From Corallincola holothuriorum (GTDB taxonomy: Bacteria; Pseudomonadota; Gammaproteobacteria; Enterobacterales; Neiellaceae), in NCBI RefSeq assembly GCF_003336225.1, contig NZ_QPID01000004.1, positions 124,001-188,000 on the forward strand: a stretch of 64,000 nucleotides of DNA, given 5' to 3'. This document shows, piece by piece, positions 39,953-50,015 of this stretch. The translations under genes and the position numbers were made by a program. Position 1 is the stretch's first letter. Every line of letters starts with the position of its first letter. Under the pieces are notes generated by a model, which saw only the letters and a program-made list of their open reading frames with translations, was not told where the DNA came from and made no database searches.

Positions 39953-41055
39953 ATCAAAATTTCTTATCCTTGAATTTAAAGTAGCGCTATAAAACTGCAT
40001 CACGCATCCATTACGCAAATAGCTACAAAAGAAAACACTAATTAAATCCATTTAAAAAATTGTAACAACTGCGTAACCTTTATAATAAACATATTTAACT
40101 TAAGACATCAAAAAAGTAATTAACTCAAATGTCTATATCTATTTGTTTAGTTATTGCGAATGTTTTTAATTTAGAGTGGAGTGCGCGCAGTTTTTTATTG
40201 GGTGAGCATCTGTTTAATTAGCATTGGGTTTATTAATTTATATGCGTTCATTTAAATAAGGTTTAATTAATTGCTAATAAGCGGCGCCGGTATAATTAAG
40301 GATTTATATCTGCGTTGTTATTTACATTGTTATTTACTTCGTTATCTAATTTATTATGCGTGTATTAAAACTTTGTATTTAACATTTCTTTGCTCCGTAT
40401 CATTAATTGGATGATTTTGTGCAATGATCCGACAAACTCAAGAGGGAAAGACAGGTTGGCGACGATGCTATCCCCGGTATCCCAGAAAAACCTGGCTAGG
40501 CGAGACGAGCATTGCTGACACAGGGCTAGAGCTAAGTCATCAGCCGAATAAGATTTGCGAATGCGCTGATGCGGCCGGGTGTCTTTGTGCTTGCAGGCTC
40601 CATTAGATGGCTGCTAAAGCAATACCTAAATTATTAGTGGCGAAGTAACGGAAGGCTTTAACCATATTCCATCAACATGGCATTGTGTTGTGAATAAGTA
40701 GAACTTTGGCGGCGCTGTAGATGACTTCTAAAGTTGGGGGTGTTGATACCTTAACTGATAGTTTGATTGTCGTCGCTTATAGAAAAATAGTCACTGTTAA
40801 AAGTCTGTTCATGTTCAACTGCATAGCAAGTGCAAATGAACCAAATTATTACTATTGCCATACCAACAGTGAAGCTGATTATAAGGTGTTTATTACCGGT
40901 ATATTTGAAGCGGATGCGGGCTTAGGCAGTGAGTTGTAAGCTAACTTTGGCCAGCTAATGGGTACTGATTCTAATGCCGATCTCGTATCAATGTTGATTT
41001 CTAATATTAATACTTAAATATCGTGGTGCACTAGTGACATTAAGTGAGTCGGCGC
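39953..41055. other. 1.1-kb intergenic region upstream of the GH9 gene
   Basis: Most of this stretch is strongly AT-rich with many TAAT/ATTA runs, and it should hold the cellulase promoter. Two short open frames (40424-40606 and 40721-40939, plus) have no recognisable products and I do not call them genes. A GC-rich island at about 40420-40620 stands out and is listed separately. No known operator was identified. Confidence 0.5.
40420..40620. other. GC-rich island with nested complementary segments, candidate structured RNA
   Basis: Within AT-rich DNA this 200-base segment has far higher GC. Nested complementary pairs are visible on plus: GAGC/GCTC outside, then GACAC/GTGTC, then CATCAGC/GCTGATG inside. 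I tried to fit it to the c-di-GMP-I (GEMM), cobalamin, lysine and glycine riboswitches and it matched none. It may also be a decayed coding fragment. Confidence 0.3.
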
Positions 41056-41328
41056 TTAGTCTTTTTTATCTGCTCTTGCCCGTTGCTCGGCCATCTCCAA
41101 CCACAGTTTAATTAGCTGTGCGGCCTGTTTTGGATGATTGCGAATATACTTTCTTATCTCCCGTACCGTGTCTTGTTCACTTTGTTTTAGTACGCCTAAG
41201 CGGCGAAGTTTATTTTCCGCTTCTGTGGGCTTTTTTATTGTGTTTGCTACGGAACCTGAACCACTACGTTTTCGCACGATTTTGCCGCTGGCCGGTGCTT
41301 TTTTTGATTTCTTTAGCCAGTTAAACAT
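41056..41328 (-). CDS. Small basic protein with FliF-tail-like segment
   Basis: From MFNWLKKSKKAPASGKIVRK the protein is 90 residues, very basic at the N-terminus. The C-terminal half (VREIRKYIRNHPKQAAQLIKLWLEM) resembles the extreme C-terminus of FliF, which binds FliG, but I cannot tell whether this is homology or a shared helix pattern. The frame stays open to an ATG at 41433, so a 125-residue form is possible. Neither start has a good ribosome site. The function is unknown. Confidence 0.6.
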   Translation of the reverse strand: MFNWLKKSKKAPASGKIVRKRSGSGSVANTIKKPTEAENKLRRLGVLKQSEQDTVREIRKYIRNHPKQAAQLIKLWLEMAEQRARADKKD

Positions 41329-41441
41329 CAGGCAGCAGCGCTTCTTTTTGACGAGGAGAGGTGACTTAAATTTAGTTAACTGGTTTAGGGGCGTCCAGTT
41401 ATGCTGGGCATGGTATTGAAGCCACTGCAACATGCAGGATC

Positions 41442-41467
41442 AAAAAAGGCTCCGCGAGGAGCCTTTT
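41442..41467 (-). terminator. Rho-independent terminator of the choice-of-anchor A gene
   Basis: AAAAGGCTCC / GGAGCCTTTT forms a ten-base-pair stem with a four-base loop and a T-run on the minus strand, just after the stop codon of the gene at 41490. Confidence 0.85.
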
Positions 41468-41489
41468 ACGTTTGCCTTAACCGAATCGA

Positions 41490-42401
41490 TTATGATTGAC
41501 GACGCAGTACTAGACCACCAAAGCAAGCCAAAAGCATAAATGCAAAAGTAGCTGGCGTGGGTACTTCAACTGTTGGCGGGTTGAATAGGAACTGATGAAA
41601 CTCCCGTCCGCCGGTATAGGACTTAGCTGCAACGCTACCGTCGAATACTGCGCCGCCACTCACATCCGCGCCAATAGCAAGGACTGAGCCGGACATAGCG
41701 ATACTATTAAAATTGACTGAATCGGCTTCGTAGAAGTTCCAAAGGATGTTTTCTGCACCAAATTCGTAGGGGCGGAAGCCATCAACCAGATTAACGCCTC
41801 CTTCTACTAGAATATCTGCGCCAGAAACGTTGATAATGACGGTCTCAGCTAAGCCGTAGTCTAGTGATAGACTGGAGTTCTGGGCGAAGATATCTGCAGC
41901 GCTGACATCAAATACTGCCAGAGCGTCCGTACCATCGTATTCGAATGTTTTTGTTACGCTGTTGAAACTGGCATTTTCGCTTAATCCAGCATAGAACGAA
42001 GACTCTGAATTTAGCTCACTCACAATGCTGTCAATATTGAAGCTAGCATCATAATTAACAGTGCCACCGCCGTTCATATTGATATTGCCAACGTTCAGGT
42101 TGCCAGCATGACGCACATCACCGCGCTCTATGGTCAGATTTGTTGCCGTGATGTCTCCAACGACAGACAGGGCATCACCATCTTCGGTAATACGTGAGCC
42201 GAAGACTGCGCCGAAACCTTCGGCATTTAGATTACCGCCGACTAGCGTACGTCCTTCAACGTCACCGCCCTCGAAGTTGTAATCCTGCTGCAAAATAAGG
42301 TTGTACGTGCTCATTGGGCTAGCGCTAGCTACACCACAAACAACAAGAGAGCTGGAAAGACAAAAAGTCTTGAAAATAGCTTTGAAAGATTGAGAATTCA
42401 T
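41490..42401 (-). CDS. Choice-of-anchor A family protein with PEP-CTERM-like tail
   Basis: ATG 42401 follows AAGGAC and gives 303 residues with a signal peptide ending near GVASASP. The choice-of-anchor A domain begins at STYNLILQQDYNFEGGDVEGRTLVGGNL. The C-terminus has a short motif VPTPATFAF, a hydrophobic helix (MLLACFGGLVL) and basic RRQS, the layout of a PEP-CTERM sorting signal with Thr in place of the Glu. The protein is expected to be exported and then processed by an exosortase, which is not in this window. It is probably a surface or matrix protein. Confidence 0.82.
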   Translation of the reverse strand: MNSQSFKAIFKTFCLSSSLVVCGVASASPMSTYNLILQQDYNFEGGDVEGRTLVGGNLNAEGFGAVFGSRITEDGDALSVVGDITATNLTIERGDVRHAGNLNVGNINMNGGGTVNYDASFNIDSIVSELNSESSFYAGLSENASFNSVTKTFEYDGTDALAVFDVSAADIFAQNSSLSLDYGLAETVIINVSGADILVEGGVNLVDGFRPYEFGAENILWNFYEADSVNFNSIAMSGSVLAIGADVSGGAVFDGSVAAKSYTGGREFHQFLFNPPTVEVPTPATFAFMLLACFGGLVLRRQS

Positions 42402-42560
42402 GCGCAAGTCCTTAGGCACATTCGATAGACTCGTACATGTTACCAAACTGTTATTCTGTGATACATAACTTTATTTTTTATGTTGTTTACTCACTATTCG
42501 TGACGTAACGCTTGTTTTGTAAAGTTATCTGACAGTTTCTGAGGCTGTATCGTGCTGAAA

Positions 42561-42592
42561 AAATAAAAGCCCTGTTAAATCAACAGGGCTTT
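42561..42592 (-). terminator. Rho-independent terminator of the metA-metH operon
   Basis: AAAGCCCTGTT / AACAGGGCTTT is an 11-bp stem with a five-base loop and a T-rich tail on the minus strand, 18 bases past the metH stop. Confidence 0.9.
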
Positions 42593-42609
42593 CGCATTCA
42601 GTTCAAATC

Positions 42610-45600
42610 TTAACTAAACAGGTTGGGGGCTAACCAGCGGTCCGCAGTCTCTTTGTCCCAGCCTTTTCTCTGCATATAGTCATCCGCTTGATCTTGTTGG
42701 ATCTGAGCCACAGCAAAATATTTGCTCTCAGGATGCGATATATACCAGCCTGATACGGCTGCGCCAGGCCACATGGCGAAGTTTTCTGTCAGTTTAATAC
42801 CCGTGGCGTTTTCTGCGTCCAGTAGCTTCCACAGTGTCGCTTTCTCTGTGTGTTCGGGATTTGCCGGGTAACCGGGAGCAGGGCGAATACCTTGGTATTT
42901 CTCGCGGATCAAGTCGTCATTGCTAAGGACTTCATCCGGGGCGTAGCCCCAATAGACCTTGCGTACTTGCTGGTGGAGATATTCAGCAAAGGCTTCCGCC
43001 AGACGATCTGCGACGGCTTTGACCATGATCGCTTTATAGTCGTCATGCTGAGCTTCATAGAACTTGGCCAGCTCATCCTCACCGATACCAGCGGTGACTG
43101 CGAAGCCGCCGATATAGTCGGCTTTACCACTGGATTTCGGTGCTACAAAGTCAGAAACACAATAGTTGAACTGTCCTGAGCGCTTCTGTCCTTGCTGGCG
43201 CAAGTTATACAGGGTATGCACGACCTCAGTCCGTTCGTCGTTGCTGTAGACCTGAATGTCGTCACCGTCACTGTTCGCTGGGAACAGGCCCAGTACACCA
43301 GCGGCTTTAAGTGAGCCATCAGCGATCACTTGATCGATCAGCGCGTTGGCATCATCGAAGATCCGCTTGGCTTCCTGTCCCTGTTCATCTTCAGTAAAGA
43401 TGCTCGGGTATTTGCCCTTCATCTGCCAGGTCATAAAGAACGGCGTCCAGTCGATATAGTCACGTAGTAGGCTGAGATCGACCTGTTCGAGAACCGTTAC
43501 TCCCAATTGCTTGGGTACGGGCGGTGTGTAGTTTTCCCAGTCTGTGGTGAATTGGTTCGCACGTGCTGCCGCCAATGACACCGACTTGGTTTGACCCTGT
43601 TTGCGAGCATGTTGCAGGCGAACGGTGTCGTACTCTTCAGCCAGGCGTTGGCTAAAGGCTGGTTTATGCTCGGCACTTAATAACTGACTGGCTACACCAA
43701 CGGCGCGCGATGCATTGGAGACATAGACGACAGGTTCATCGTAGTTTTGTTCTATTTTTACCGCGGTGTGAGCTTTAGAAGTTGTGGCACCACCGATCAT
43801 CAGCGGTAGGTCAAAGCCCTGACGTTGCATCTCTTTTGCCATATGCACCATCTCATCGAGTGAGGGGGTGATCAGGCCGGAAAGACCAATAATATCGACG
43901 TTTTCATCTTTTGCTACTTGCAAGATTTTATCTGCAGGTACCATGACGCCAAGATCGATCACTTCGTAGTTGTTACACTGCAGTACCACGCCGACAATGT
44001 TTTTGCCGATGTCGTGAACATCGCCTTTTACGGTCGCCATTAAGATCTTGCCGTTGGTCTGGCCTTCATCTTTTTCTGCTTCGATATAGGGTTCTAGGTA
44101 GGCAACCGCACGTTTCATCACACGGGCGGATTTTACCACCTGTGGCAGGAACATCTTACCTTCACCAAACAGATCACCGACTACATTCATGCCATCCATC
44201 AATGGCCCTTCAATCACGTGCAGTGGACGTTCGGCTTGTTGGCGTGCCTCTTCTGTATCTTCTTCGATAAAGTCGGTTATACCTTTAACCAGCGCATGTT
44301 CAAGACGCTTGGCAACCTCCCAACCGCGCCACTCTGCAGCGACATCATCTTCTTTGGCGGCGCCGCTGTCACGATACTCATCGGCGATAGCTAATAGGTT
44401 TTCAGTACCATCAGGTGTGCGGTTCAGAACCACATCTTCTACGGCATCCCTCAGCTTTGGCGGGATCTCTTCGTAGATCTCCAACTGACCAGCGTTCACG
44501 ATACCCATGTCCATACCATTTTTAATGGCGTGATACAGGAATACCGCGTGGATCGCTTCTCGTACCGGGTTGTTACCACGGAATGAGAACGAGACATTAG
44601 ATACACCACCAGAGATCATCGCATGGGGTAGGTGTTGCTTGATGTCTGCAGTGGCTTCGATAAAGTCCACGGCGTAGTTGTTATGTTCATCAATACCGGT
44701 AGCGACGGCGAAGATATTGGGGTCGAAGATAATATCTTCTGGCGGGAAGCCAACTTTGTTAACCAGCACATTATAGGCGCGCTGACAGATCTCGAACTTG
44801 CGTTCGCGGGTATCCGCTTGACCCACCTCATCGAACGCCATCACGATCACTGCGGCGCCATATTTGCGCAGCAATACCGCTTGTTCGATGAACTTTTCTT
44901 CACCTTCCTTCATGGAGATGGAGTTAACAACGCCTTTGCCTTGGATGCATTTCAGGCCTGCTTCCAGCACTTCCCATTTTGAAGAGTCGATCATCACAGG
45001 TACGCGGGCGATATCGGGCTCGGCAGCGATTAACTTCAGAAAGCGCTCCATACACGCTTCAGCGTCGAGCATCCCTTCATCCATATTGATATCGATGATC
45101 TGAGCGCCGTTCTCCACTTGCTGCTTGGCCACATCGAGGGCGGTTTCATACTGCTCCTCTTTGATCAGGCGTTTAAACATGGCTGAGCCGGTAACGTTGG
45201 TGCGCTCACCGACATTTACAAACAGCGTGTCTTTATCTATTACCAACGGTTCTAGACCGGACAGCCGGCAGGCGATGTCCAGTTCGGGCAGTGGACGAGG
45301 CTCTACGCCAGCAACGGCGTCTGCCATGGCTCGGATATGTTCTGGCGTGGTGCCACAGCAGCCACCGACCAGGTTAACTAAGCCAGATTCTGCCCACTCT
45401 TTGATATGTTCGGCCATCTCTGCTGGGTCAAGATCATACTCACCGAAGGCATTTGGCAAACCAGCGTTGGGATGCACAGAGACAAAGGTCTCGGAGATCT
45501 GCGACAGATCACGCACGTATTGGCGCAGCTCTTTGGGGCCTAAGGCGCAGTTCAAGCCAAATGAGATCGGCTTAGCGTGGCGCAGAGAATGATAAAAGGC

Positions 45601-46290
45601 TTCAGTGGTTTGGCCTGACAAAGTACGGCCAGAGGCATCGGTGATGGTGCCGGAGATCATGATCGGCAATTCGTAACCGATCTGCTCAAACACCGTTTGT
45701 ACGGCAAAAATCGCGGCTTTGGCGTTTAATGTATCGAACACCGTTTCGATTAAGATCAGGTCCGAACCACCATCAATCAAAGCGTTTGTCGCTTCAATAT
45801 AAGCCTCAACGAGCTCATCAAAGCTGGTATTGCGGAAACCGGGGTCATTCACATCCGGTGAGATAGACGCGGTACGGTTAGTTGGGCCTAAAACACCAGC
45901 AACATAGCGAGGAATACCTGTTTCCGCGGCGACATCGTCTGCCGCTTGGCGTGCCAAGCGGGCGCTCTCGCGATTGATCTCCACCACCAGAGATTCCATG
46001 TCGTAGTCGGCCATGGCGATACTGGTAGCATTAAAACTGTTGGTTTCGAGGATATCGGCACCGGCCTCTAGGTATTGCCGATGGATGTTGTAGATGAGTT
46101 CGGGCTGGGTCAGTACCAGCAGATCGTTATTGCCTTTGACATCCGATGGCCAGTCAGCGAAACGTGTACCACGATAGTCAGCTTCTTCCAGCTTTTGATT
46201 CTGGATCATGGTGCCCATACCGCCGTCAATAACGGCAATACGTTGCTTGAGTGTGGTTTCCAGTGCCTGAATACGTTCTATTCTGTTCAA
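42610..46290 (-). CDS. metH: Cobalamin-dependent methionine synthase
   Basis: MetH transfers the methyl group from methyltetrahydrofolate to homocysteine. The 1226-residue protein has all four modules: homocysteine-binding (Zn cysteines in GLNCALGP and LVGGCCGTT), pterin-binding ([17 protein letters not shown]), cobalamin-binding ([16 protein letters not shown] with the lower-ligand His) and the C-terminal AdoMet-binding reactivation domain ([15 protein letters not shown]). It starts 11 bases after metA and ends at a terminator. Confidence 0.98.
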   Translation of the reverse strand: MNRIERIQALETTLKQRIAVIDGGMGTMIQNQKLEEADYRGTRFADWPSDVKGNNDLLVLTQPELIYNIHRQYLEAGADILETNSFNATSIAMADYDMESLVVEINRESARLARQAADDVAAETGIPRYVAGVLGPTNRTASISPDVNDPGFRNTSFDELVEAYIEATNALIDGGSDLILIETVFDTLNAKAAIFAVQTVFEQIGYELPIMISGTITDASGRTLSGQTTEAFYHSLRHAKPISFGLNCALGPKELRQYVRDLSQISETFVSVHPNAGLPNAFGEYDLDPAEMAEHIKEWAESGLVNLVGGCCGTTPEHIRAMADAVAGVEPRPLPELDIACRLSGLEPLVIDKDTLFVNVGERTNVTGSAMFKRLIKEEQYETALDVAKQQVENGAQIIDINMDEGMLDAEACMERFLKLIAAEPDIARVPVMIDSSKWEVLEAGLKCIQGKGVVNSISMKEGEEKFIEQAVLLRKYGAAVIVMAFDEVGQADTRERKFEICQRAYNVLVNKVGFPPEDIIFDPNIFAVATGIDEHNNYAVDFIEATADIKQHLPHAMISGGVSNVSFSFRGNNPVREAIHAVFLYHAIKNGMDMGIVNAGQLEIYEEIPPKLRDAVEDVVLNRTPDGTENLLAIADEYRDSGAAKEDDVAAEWRGWEVAKRLEHALVKGITDFIEEDTEEARQQAERPLHVIEGPLMDGMNVVGDLFGEGKMFLPQVVKSARVMKRAVAYLEPYIEAEKDEGQTNGKILMATVKGDVHDIGKNIVGVVLQCNNYEVIDLGVMVPADKILQVAKDENVDIIGLSGLITPSLDEMVHMAKEMQRQGFDLPLMIGGATTSKAHTAVKIEQNYDEPVVYVSNASRAVGVASQLLSAEHKPAFSQRLAEEYDTVRLQHARKQGQTKSVSLAAARANQFTTDWENYTPPVPKQLGVTVLEQVDLSLLRDYIDWTPFFMTWQMKGKYPSIFTEDEQGQEAKRIFDDANALIDQVIADGSLKAAGVLGLFPANSDGDDIQVYSNDERTEVVHTLYNLRQQGQKRSGQFNYCVSDFVAPKSSGKADYIGGFAVTAGIGEDELAKFYEAQHDDYKAIMVKAVADRLAEAFAEYLHQQVRKVYWGYAPDEVLSNDDLIREKYQGIRPAPGYPANPEHTEKATLWKLLDAENATGIKLTENFAMWPGAAVSGWYISHPESKYFAVAQIQQDQADDYMQRKGWDKETADRWLAPNLFS

Positions 46291-46301
46291 ACTTCTGCTT
46301 C

Positions 46302-47261
46302 CTATAACGATTCGGCGTGGGCTTGGCTTAATGCAACCAAAGACGCTTCGTTTAGATTAAACGGGGTGAGCTGATAAACATGGTAGTTGAGCCAGTTGGT
46401 AAATAGCAGATTACCATGGCTGCGCCAGCGCACCTTGTATGGCTGGTTTGGATCGTTATCAGCGTAATAATTTTCCGGGACCTGCGGGTCTATCCCGGCA
46501 TCAAGATCGCGGCGGTATTCATCATCAATGGTATTGGCATCATATTCTGGATGGCCAGTAACAAAAAACTGTCGGCCATCTTTCGAACCTAGCAGGTATA
46601 AACCGGCTTTTTCGGAGTCAACCAACACCTCCAGCTCAGGATGCTCATCAATCGCTTTTACTCTGACTTCGGCGTAGCGGCTGTGGGGCGCATAGAAAAA
46701 TTCATCAAAGCCACGTAACAACGGGTGGTCTTTAGCCGCTTCACGCACCTGATGTTCATAAACACCAGATAATTTCTCCTCGCGCAGATGGCGTTGTAAA
46801 CCATAGAAGTGGCTTAGTGCTGCGTGGGCTGCCCAGCAGAGGAAAATGGTGCTGACAACATGGCTTTTTGACCAATCCATGATGGTTTGCATCCGCTCCC
46901 AATAATGCACCTCTTCAAACGCTATCTGACCTAACGGTGCGCCAGTAATAATAAAGCCGTCGTAGCAGTTATCTTTAATCTCTTCAAAGCTGCGGTAGAA
47001 GGCATCCAAGTGCTCTTTTGGCGTGTTCTTCGACGGGCGATCATCGATGCGCAATAGTTCGACATCTATCTGCAGCGCGCTGTTTGAAAGTAAACGTAGC
47101 AGCTGAGTTTCGGTTTCGATCTTCTTCGGCATGAGATTAAGGATCAACACACGCAGTGGACGAATGTCCTGATGCTCCGCACGAGAGGCGGGCATGATGA
47201 AAATATTCTCCTGTTTGAGAATATTGGCTGCGGGGAGCTCGTCTGGAATTCGGATCGGCAT
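46302..47261 (-). CDS. metA: Homoserine O-succinyltransferase
   Basis: MetA acylates homoserine in the first committed step of methionine synthesis. The 319-residue protein has nucleophile Cys142 in [15 protein letters not shown] and the His237/Glu239 pair in VTGHPEYD. Residue 111 is Gly ([12 protein letters not shown]), the state associated with succinyl-CoA use, while Glu marks acetyl-CoA enzymes. It is the first gene of metA-metH, with two MetJ boxes about 90 bases upstream and a terminator-like hairpin in the leader. Confidence 0.97.
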   Translation of the reverse strand: MPIRIPDELPAANILKQENIFIMPASRAEHQDIRPLRVLILNLMPKKIETETQLLRLLSNSALQIDVELLRIDDRPSKNTPKEHLDAFYRSFEEIKDNCYDGFIITGAPLGQIAFEEVHYWERMQTIMDWSKSHVVSTIFLCWAAHAALSHFYGLQRHLREEKLSGVYEHQVREAAKDHPLLRGFDEFFYAPHSRYAEVRVKAIDEHPELEVLVDSEKAGLYLLGSKDGRQFFVTGHPEYDANTIDDEYRRDLDAGIDPQVPENYYADNDPNQPYKVRWRSHGNLLFTNWLNYHVYQLTPFNLNEASLVALSQAHAESL

Positions 47262-47299
47262 GAGCTTTAACCTGTACGTCTAGCAACTGTTCAGTGACT

Positions 47300-47320
47300 A
47301 AAAAGGGCGTAAACCGCCCT
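47300..47320 (-). terminator. Terminator-like hairpin in the metA leader
   Basis: On the minus strand AGGGCG-GTTTA-CGCCCT is followed directly by TTTTT. It lies between the MetJ boxes and the metA start, 39 bases upstream of the ATG, so it would be in the metA mRNA leader if transcription starts near the boxes. Confidence 0.5.
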
Positions 47321-47351
47321 AAATTAGAACGAGTCTAACTGAATCGGTTTT

Positions 47352-47367
47352 AGACGTCTAGAAGTCT
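47352..47367. promoter_or_regulatory. Two adjacent MetJ (met-box) operators
   Basis: AGACGTCT (perfect consensus) and AGAAGTCT (7 of 8) are directly adjacent, the minimal arrangement bound by two MetJ dimers. They lie upstream of metA in the divergent spacer. Repression by MetJ with S-adenosylmethionine is inferred. Confidence 0.85.
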
Positions 47368-47464
47368 TACCATCCATGCTGCTACAAATTGTTGAAATAT
47401 TATCTTGGGTTTGCCTGTCTATCCTTAGTAGATAGCAAATTCAAATAGTTGAGGAAACCGAGCC

Positions 47465-48073
47465 ATGGGCGTCAAGCAGCTTTATACACCAGTAGATAAT
47501 GTCTGGAAGGGGATTTCACAAATTGATGGCCTTGCGCCCCTGTTACTCCGTCTCTATCTCGCGCCCGTGATGATCCAAGCAGGGTGGAATAAAATACAGG
47601 GCTTTGACGGCGTTGTTGAGTGGTTTGGGAACAGCGAATGGGGCTTGGGTTTGCCGTTTCCTTTATTGCTGGCCAGTCTGGCTATAGCTGCAGAGTTTAT
47701 AGGTGGCATTTTGTTGATCCCCGGCATTTTGGTGCGCTGGGTGTCTATCCCTCTGATGGTGACCATGCTAGTGGCGGCGTTTAGCGTACATTGGCCTAAT
47801 GGTTGGCTGGCGATCGCTGATCCCAACAGTTGGTTGGCAAGTGAACAGGTGGCGGAATCCGCGCAGAAATTGGCCATCGCGAAAGAGATTCTGCAGGAAC
47901 ATGGCAATTACGAGTGGTTAAGTTCGAGTGGCAGCTTTGTTGTGCTTAACAACGGTATCGAGTTTGCCATTACCTATTTTGTGATGTTGCTGTCTTTGTT
48001 CTTTACCGGCGGCGGTCGCTATACCAGTGTCGATTATTGGGTACATCGTTCGGTGATGAAATCGCAGAACTAA
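47465..48073 (+). CDS. DoxX family membrane protein
   Basis: The 202-residue protein has four predicted membrane helices and the DoxX features LLLRLYLAPVMIQAGWNKI near the start and AAEFIGGILLIPGILVRW in the middle. Between helices three and four sits a soluble loop of about 55 residues (WLAIADPNSWLASEQVAES onward). The function of this subfamily is unknown. It is divergent from metA. GAGGAAACCG precedes the ATG. Confidence 0.85.
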   Translation: MGVKQLYTPVDNVWKGISQIDGLAPLLLRLYLAPVMIQAGWNKIQGFDGVVEWFGNSEWGLGLPFPLLLASLAIAAEFIGGILLIPGILVRWVSIPLMVTMLVAAFSVHWPNGWLAIADPNSWLASEQVAESAQKLAIAKEILQEHGNYEWLSSSGSFVVLNNGIEFAITYFVMLLSLFFTGGGRYTSVDYWVHRSVMKSQN

Positions 48074-48339
48074 TGGTTCGTATAGACAGGGGACAGCGGG
48101 TTACCGTCGGGTTGCTCGCTGTTTGAATAGAGGTCTCCATTGTTAGTGATAGCTAATGTTCACCTGCTGTTTGTCATGGAAAATGCACAGATTTGTTAAC
48201 ATTATGTAAGTATTTGCAGCGAAGTGTGGGGTATCTCGTATTAATCAGCTCAACACATTGAAAACCCTATTGCTCTCTCTAGTCTCGTTGAAAGCGATCT
48301 GGTACCTTGACCCCCTAGTTTAATGATTGGTGAATTGCC

Positions 48340-48888
48340 ATGGATGTAATTAATCTTCTTCTTAACCGCTGTTCTCATCCGAAACTTAAAGCACCTGCAC
48401 CCACAGGGCAGACTTTAGAGAACATTTTTCAGGCGGCATTGCGCGTTCCTGATCATGGTCGCTTAAAGCCGTGGCGCTTCGTTATCGTAGAGGGTGATGG
48501 TTTAGCGCGCTTAGGCCAGTTATTTGCTGATATTGCTACTGCAGCCGGCGCGCCCGAAGACAAAATCGCACGCGCGAAACAGATGCCTCTGCGTGCGCCG
48601 ATGATTATTGTCGGTATTGCGTCACCAACACCCCATGCCAATGTGCCCCGTTCAGAGCAAGTCTTGTCTGCCGGTTGTGCAATGATGGCGATGCAACAAG
48701 CGGCGTTTGCGCAAGACTTTGGCGCCATGTGGCGCTCCGGTGAACTCTCTCATCACCCTGATGTGGCAAAGGCATTTTCTTTGGGCACCGATGAAGAGAT
48801 TGTTGGTTTCCTTTACTTAGGCACGGTAGCGCAAGAGGCTCCGGCTGCGCCTTTATTGCATAGCGACGATTTCTTCACCTATTACTGA
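48340..48888 (+). CDS. Nitroreductase family protein (YdjA-like)
   Basis: The 182-residue protein resembles E. coli YdjA, a small FMN-dependent nitroreductase homologue. Motifs are LNRCSHPKLKAPAPTG near the N-terminus, AALRVPDHGRLKPWRFVIVEG with FMN-contacting residues, and VGFLYLGTVAQEAP near the end. The natural substrate is not known. It is monocistronic with a terminator. Confidence 0.9.
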   Translation: MDVINLLLNRCSHPKLKAPAPTGQTLENIFQAALRVPDHGRLKPWRFVIVEGDGLARLGQLFADIATAAGAPEDKIARAKQMPLRAPMIIVGIASPTPHANVPRSEQVLSAGCAMMAMQQAAFAQDFGAMWRSGELSHHPDVAKAFSLGTDEEIVGFLYLGTVAQEAPAAPLLHSDDFFTYY

Positions 48889-48930
48889 TAGTGTTCGCTG
48901 CTTAGCTTCTTTCGTAGCAAAGCGTGACAT

Positions 48931-48960
48931 AAAAAAGGCAGCCATTGGGCTGCCTTTTTT
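48931..48960 (+). terminator. Bidirectional Rho-independent terminator
   Basis: GGCAGCC / GGCTGCC with a four-base loop, A-run before and T-run after, between the converging nitroreductase gene and the gene at 48988. Confidence 0.88.
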
Positions 48961-48987
48961 ATTTTGCTTTATCTGCTGAACAGCGGG

Positions 48988-49788
48988 TTATTGCTCCGCT
49001 TTTGCCTGCCAAGCTTGCGCTTGCTGATCATCCCTTGGGAAGTCAAATTCGCTAATGGCCTGTGGCGGAATAGGTAGCAAGTCACCGCGGTAAACCATAG
49101 CGATAATCGCAGCTAACTCTGGTTTTAGCGTGGTCGCTACATCGGCACTTTCATAATCTGTGCTGGCCACTTTAATCAGTTGCTGTTCGGTGTGCGCTAA
49201 CTGTTGCATGATAATACTGCATCCTGCTGTATCCATAATGCACAACATGGTTTGCTCGTTCAGACTGGCCAAATAGGACAGGCAAGCTGGCAGGTAATTA
49301 TCAATGTCGCAGCCATTTTGAAAATCTTGCAGCGCTCTTTGCTCTTCAGGGGAGTTTAACGCCGCTTTATAGGTGCTCATTAACTGTTCGCGGATCGCTG
49401 GATCCTGACTATCACCCACTTGCTCCATCATTGTTTGGAATTTGGCAAAGGCGCGCCAATGGGCCATGGTTGCCAAAAGCTGTTCCGCCTGAGGATCGGT
49501 TTGTGCGTAGGGACGCAGTGTCGCAGTGATCAAGTTAATCCGTTGCTCGTTGTGCCCCCGATCTACCAGTTCAGCGTAAGCCGCGCCATGGTCTAGATAA
49601 CCGGTAAGCAGCAGCAACTCATCATCGTACTCTTTCAGATGTTGATATTTAATCTCGCCTGCAGCAGGTGAGGCGATCAGTTGCCAATTGGGCATGGGGA
49701 GTTCGACTGCATTTTCAGCCATCAAGGGTAAGGCCGTGATGAAGCCGAGTGATGCAACGACGATACGAAACTGGGTAATAAAAGACAT
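48988..49788 (-). CDS. Hypothetical exported protein
   Basis: From ATG 49788 the protein has 266 residues with a signal peptide (FRIVVASLGFITALPLMA). The rest is mostly helical, with four Cys in CDIDNYLPACLSY and MLCIMDTAGC that could form disulfides in the periplasm. I do not recognise a family. A start four codons earlier is possible but has no ribosome site. Confidence 0.7.
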   Translation of the reverse strand: MSFITQFRIVVASLGFITALPLMAENAVELPMPNWQLIASPAAGEIKYQHLKEYDDELLLLTGYLDHGAAYAELVDRGHNEQRINLITATLRPYAQTDPQAEQLLATMAHWRAFAKFQTMMEQVGDSQDPAIREQLMSTYKAALNSPEEQRALQDFQNGCDIDNYLPACLSYLASLNEQTMLCIMDTAGCSIIMQQLAHTEQQLIKVASTDYESADVATTLKPELAAIIAMVYRGDLLPIPPQAISEFDFPRDDQQAQAWQAKAEQ

Positions 49789-50015
49789 TGAGACTCTCAT
49801 CGGGAAAATCAGGTTCGCTCAGTGTACCATCGACTATCAATTGGTATAACTGTCTGATTAGTCACATGGCGGAACATTTTTTTTCCATGTTGGCTTGCTA
49901 CTATTTTGCTCGAGAGCCGTTTAACGAGTGGCGTCTTGGCCAATCAGCTTTTATCTTGCAGTAATGCGCGACTAAGCGCGGAACAGTTGCTGTTAATCAC
50001 TGACAGGGGAAGATA

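Noticed and set aside
40424-40606. 60-residue open frame in the GC-rich island
   Set aside because: The product (many Arg, Cys and Trp without pattern) does not look like a protein, and no ribosome site is present.
40420-40620. c-di-GMP-I (GEMM) riboswitch
   Set aside because: A CACAGGGC stretch is present, but the GGCAAACC and GACGCAAAGC core elements and the UUGCC closing strand are missing.
40721-40939. 72-residue open frame upstream of the cellulases
   Set aside because: No ribosome site, no domain, and weak coding character in AT-rich spacer DNA; left uncalled.
47300-47320. SAM riboswitch in the metA leader
   Set aside because: The leader is too short and lacks the conserved SAM-I or SAM-II cores; only a single hairpin is present.
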